The notes below the pieces were generated by a model. It saw nothing but the letters and a program-made list of their open reading frames with translations, ran no database searches and was not told the origin of the DNA. Made by a program: the position numbers and the translations under genes. From NCBI GenBank assembly GCA_037441225.1, contig JBBISU010000062.1:1-18248 (forward strand): DNA of 18,248 bases, written 5' to 3'. Shown piece by piece: positions 15,354 to 18,248 of the stretch. The DNA is from JBBFMJ01 sp037441225 (lineage in GTDB: Bacteria > Acidobacteriota > Thermoanaerobaculia > UBA2201). Position 1 is the first letter of the stretch. Each line of letters begins with the position of its first letter.

Positions 15354-16613
15354 ATGCATTCTGGTGGTATTGAAGTAGTTATAAATATTTTATATTTTTT
15401 GGCTATAATCAGTGCATTATTTGCATTATATAAGCCATACATTGGTTTTTATATTTTAATATTTATTATCCCCTGGCATGCTTATCAATTTACTGAAGGA
15501 CTTTCTATTCCAAATTTATCATTCCCTTTTGTTTTTTTAGGTGTTCTTTTAGCAAATAAAATTAAAATTTACAAACATTATTTGCCTTATTTTGCTTTAT
15601 TTGCTTGGGAAATAGTTACTTTAGCAAATGCAGGTTTCCCTAAAATAGGGGTTTTTAAAACACTTTCACATATAAATAATTTTTTTCTAATAGTTGTTAT
15701 ATTTAGTTTAATAGACAATAAAAAAATATTAAAATTGGCTGGAAGCATATTTATTCTTTCAGCTCTTTCTATTGCAATTATTCAAATAATTTCAATTTTT
15801 GTTCCTGAAAGTGGCTTTGGATATGTTGCGGCTGGGAGAGCCTCAATATTTGGTTTTTTTGCAAATAGAGCAAGCCATTATTTTGTCATTGCAATTGCCC
15901 TTTTTTGGCTTATGAGAGAAAGAAAGTTGCTTGGCTTTAAAAGAATTTTAAACCCTCTATTTGTTCTTCCAACCTTAATCATAGGGCTTCTTTCAAGTGG
16001 CTCAAAATCCTCAATGTTAGCATTTATTTTATTTTATTTTATTTTGCTTAGTTCCAAAAAATATCAAACAAAAAAAGTAGTTGCTTATTTTTTTCTTATT
16101 TTATTTGCTTATATTTCTATTTTATTTTTAAATAAATATTTTCCTGAAATTAAACAATTAAGACGCTTAACTGAATTTACAATGGATCCAAAAACTGCTA
16201 CAACTGGCAGATCTGAAATTTTTAAAGTAAATTTAGAGATGTTTAAACGCAATTGGCTTTTTGGAGTTGGGATTGGAATGGAATCTAAGAGGTATTTGGA
16301 ATATGTCCCTTATGTATATGGCTATAATTTTAAATTGATAGCAATGGACCCTCACAATACTTTTGTGTCCGTTCTTGTGGATTTAGGAATTGTTGGGTTT
16401 ATTATCTTTATAATAATTTGCATATCTTCCTATAAAGGTGGTTTTAAAAAGCCACATAATCCACCGGTTGAATACATTGCTTTTATTGTATCTGTTTTAG
16501 TATGTATAACTACTACAACTTACTTTTATTCTAAGGTATTCTGGTTTTTGCTTGGATATACATTTTTGTTAAGAAGAGAGTTAGAAAGTGACTACATTAT
16601 AAAAAATGAGTAA
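15354..16613 (+). CDS. O-antigen polymerase/ligase-like membrane protein (Wzy/WaaL family)
   Basis: This 419-residue protein has about 10-12 hydrophobic segments and a large polar loop in the C-terminal half. The loop holds GRSEIFKVN (285-293), WLFGVGIG (301-308) and DPHNTFVSVLVDLGIVG (332-348), the conserved pattern of the Wzy_C/O-antigen ligase domain. Such proteins either polymerise repeat units in the periplasm (Wzy) or transfer finished chains to an acceptor (WaaL, PglL). The neighbouring Wzx gene favours polymerase, but sequence alone does not separate them. The ATG at 15354 is the first possible start, because an in-frame TAG lies two codons upstream. The ribosome binding site is weak. 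It overlaps the next gene by 8 nt. Confidence 0.85.
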   Translation: MHSGGIEVVINILYFLAIISALFALYKPYIGFYILIFIIPWHAYQFTEGLSIPNLSFPFVFLGVLLANKIKIYKHYLPYFALFAWEIVTLANAGFPKIGVFKTLSHINNFFLIVVIFSLIDNKKILKLAGSIFILSALSIAIIQIISIFVPESGFGYVAAGRASIFGFFANRASHYFVIAIALFWLMRERKLLGFKRILNPLFVLPTLIIGLLSSGSKSSMLAFILFYFILLSSKKYQTKKVVAYFFLILFAYISILFLNKYFPEIKQLRRLTEFTMDPKTATTGRSEIFKVNLEMFKRNWLFGVGIGMESKRYLEYVPYVYGYNFKLIAMDPHNTFVSVLVDLGIVGFIIFIIICISSYKGGFKKPHNPPVEYIAFIVSVLVCITTTTYFYSKVFWFLLGYTFLLRRELESDYIIKNE

Positions 16614-17784
16614 AAAAATTGCTTTCATTGTTTCTGGTTATCCGCCAGATAATGGCATATTTTACCATAGAAGTTTTAAAGTTATATCAAAAATTTATGG
16701 GGTTAAGGTCTTTAGAATCAGATCCCTATACCCTATTATAAAAAATCCAATTTTCAATTACGAATATGATAGTATAAAAGTTAAACAAATTTTTCTTCCT
16801 TTTTTACCAATTAAGAGTTTAAAATATTTGAAATTCCTTGGATTTTTTAGTTCTTTTTTTATAGAGGAAATTAAAAATTTTGATTTAATCCATTGCGGTT
16901 CTTTTTACCCTTTGGGAATTATTTCTTCTATTTGGGCTAAAAAATTCAATATTCCTTTAATTGGACAAGCTGTTGGAATAAATGAAGTAGAAGAAATCTT
17001 AAAAGCTTTACAAGAAGAAAAACTTAAAAAATTTTTTGAAAGATTTGATTATATAATAACAAATAGTGAAGATTTAAAAAAAAGAATCTTATTTTATGTG
17101 AATTATAAAAATATTGAAGTTGTTTATAGAGGTGTAGATTGTAAAATCTTTAATGAAAATGGTGAAAAAGATGAAAGCTTTTCAAAATTAGATGGCTTTA
17201 AGTTTTTGTACCTTGGGGGTTTTCAAACAAAGGATCCTAAAAAATTTGATAGATTAAATGTAAAAGGTGCGCATATATTGCTTAAAGCCTGGGGAAAAGC
17301 AGAAGCAGAATTAAATGATTGTTATCTTGGAATTGGTGGACCAGGTTGTGACTTGGAATATCTTGAAGAATGGCGAAAAAATTTGAAAAAACAAGATAAA
17401 GTAATTATTATTTCAAGAGGAAGAATAAGCCCTGATAAAATTCCCATCTTAATAAGGTCTTTTGATTGTGTTATTATACCAAGTTTAAGTGAAGGTTTGC
17501 CAAACCTTGCAAATGAAGCACAAGCTTGTGGCAAACCAGTTATTGGAACCGATGTAGGAGGAATACCAGAAACTGTTATTAATAATAAAACTGGGCTAAT
17601 AATTAAAAGCAATAATCATGAGGAATTGGCAGATGCTCTGTTATGGTTTTCAAGAAATAAAGAAAGAGCAAAAGAAATGGGCAAAGAAGGAGCTAAATGG
17701 GTGCGGAGTGCTTTTACTTGGGACATTTATTTAGAAAAAATTGAAAAAATATATAATTATGTATGGGATTTGAAGAAAAAATAG
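16606..17784 (+). CDS. Glycosyltransferase family 4 (GT-B)
   Basis: The 392-residue protein carries GYPPDNGIFY (11-20) in the acceptor loop region. LYLGGFQTKDPKKF (201-214) and GAHILLKAW (221-229) lie around the donor phosphate site. EGLPNLANE (296-304) is the EX7E motif, followed by GTDVGGIPE (314-322), the standard GT4 C-terminal signature. It would transfer a hexose-type sugar from a nucleotide donor to the growing lipid-linked oligosaccharide; donor and linkage are unknown. It is not similar enough by eye to the GT4 at 9336 to be a recent duplicate. It overlaps the Wzy-like gene by 8 nt and the following acetyltransferase gene by 22 nt. Confidence 0.88.
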   Translation: MSKKIAFIVSGYPPDNGIFYHRSFKVISKIYGVKVFRIRSLYPIIKNPIFNYEYDSIKVKQIFLPFLPIKSLKYLKFLGFFSSFFIEEIKNFDLIHCGSFYPLGIISSIWAKKFNIPLIGQAVGINEVEEILKALQEEKLKKFFERFDYIITNSEDLKKRILFYVNYKNIEVVYRGVDCKIFNENGEKDESFSKLDGFKFLYLGGFQTKDPKKFDRLNVKGAHILLKAWGKAEAELNDCYLGIGGPGCDLEYLEEWRKNLKKQDKVIIISRGRISPDKIPILIRSFDCVIIPSLSEGLPNLANEAQACGKPVIGTDVGGIPETVINNKTGLIIKSNNHEELADALLWFSRNKERAKEMGKEGAKWVRSAFTWDIYLEKIEKIYNYVWDLKKK

Positions 17785-18248
17785 AGTACAAAAGAATTAG
17801 TTTAGAGCATTTGGATGATTTAGCTGATCAGCATATCATCCTTTCAACTGAGGAAAATTTTCTGCCTTTATTTGGTAAAAGGGCAATAAAAGCTTTTTAC
17901 AAATGGTGGGTTTTGAGGGAAGATGTAATTTCTTTTGTTGCAATTGCTAATGGGAGAGTTATTGGGCATGTCCTTGGACCACTTGATTTAAATTATAGAA
18001 GAAATCTAAATAGATACATTTTCCCTTATATTTTATTAGGGATCTTTGGAGCAATCTTAAAAAAACCTTTAAAATTTATTAATTTATTTTATAAAAGATT
18101 TGGATTAGTGTTTAATTCATTAAAATCTCTTTTTTATTCAAAAAAAGAAAATAAAAATGTTAATGGTATTTCTAATTCAGTAATTTTGCTTTCAATTGCT
18201 GTAATACCAGAATATCAGGGCAAAGGAGTGGCAAAAAAATTAAATGAT
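17763..18248 (+). CDS. GNAT-family N-acetyltransferase, partial (runs off the right edge)
   Basis: A frame opens at an ATG inside the end of the GT4 gene and stays open for 162 codons to the window edge. LLSIAVIPEYQGKGVAKKL (142-160) is the GNAT acetyl-CoA-binding motif A, and FVAIANGRVIGHVLG (58-72) supplies the preceding beta strands. Between them lies a long stretch (about residues 73-138), basic and hydrophobic. It is much longer than the turn found in compact GNATs, but I have seen similar proteins in polysaccharide loci. It probably acetylates an amino sugar or its nucleotide form. The substrate is unknown and the C-terminus is missing. The ribosome binding site is weak; the 22 nt overlap suggests translational coupling. 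Confidence 0.8.
   Translation, partial: MGFEEKIEYKRISLEHLDDLADQHIILSTEENFLPLFGKRAIKAFYKWWVLREDVISFVAIANGRVIGHVLGPLDLNYRRNLNRYIFPYILLGIFGAILKKPLKFINLFYKRFGLVFNSLKSLFYSKKENKNVNGISNSVILLSIAVIPEYQGKGVAKKLND

Overview
The window is a surface-polysaccharide (O-antigen, capsule or glycan) biosynthesis locus from an AT-rich bacterium (about 30% G+C by eye). Arg is coded almost only by AGA/AGG, and ATA and AAA are frequent. Shine-Dalgarno sites and a Wzx/Wzy pair point to Bacteria. Codon use would suit an AT-rich, possibly thermophilic or candidate-phylum lineage, but the sequence alone does not fix the taxon. Every supported gene is on the + strand. Neighbours overlap or are separated by 31 nt or less, apart from 195 nt before the nucleotidyltransferase gene. 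I see no promoter, terminator, RNA gene, mobile element or CRISPR array, so the window looks like the interior of one long operon that enters on the left and leaves on the right.

Left part (1-5822): nonulosonic-acid precursor genes. These are the end of a NeuC/LegG-type hydrolysing 2-epimerase, a NeuD/PglD-type acetyltransferase, a SAM methyltransferase with an in-frame stop before its normal C-terminus, a CBS-fused nucleotidyltransferase of the PtmE type, a LegB-type 4,6-dehydratase, a LegC-type aminotransferase and a Gfo/Idh oxidoreductase. The set matches the GDP-GlcNAc route to legionaminic acid known from Campylobacter. The synthase (LegI) and CMP-transferase (LegF) are not in the window and would be expected further left.

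Middle (5804-10481): an SGNH-type protein, a GT-B transferase resembling glycerophosphotransferase/KpsC-type enzymes, a Wzx flippase and a GT4 glycosyltransferase. These would assemble, decorate and export the repeat unit.

Right part (10483-18248): two tandem AsnB-type glutamine amidotransferases, then a PP-loop sugar amidotransferase-like gene with the best ribosome binding site seen here, then a Wzy/WaaL-type membrane protein, another GT4 transferase and the start of a GNAT acetyltransferase. The concentration of amide/amidine chemistry suggests a glycan rich in amidated or amidino sugars.

The most notable observations are the interrupted methyltransferase, the three adjacent ATP-dependent nitrogen-transfer genes with no HisH/HisF partner in view, and the unassigned SGNH and GT-B pair.
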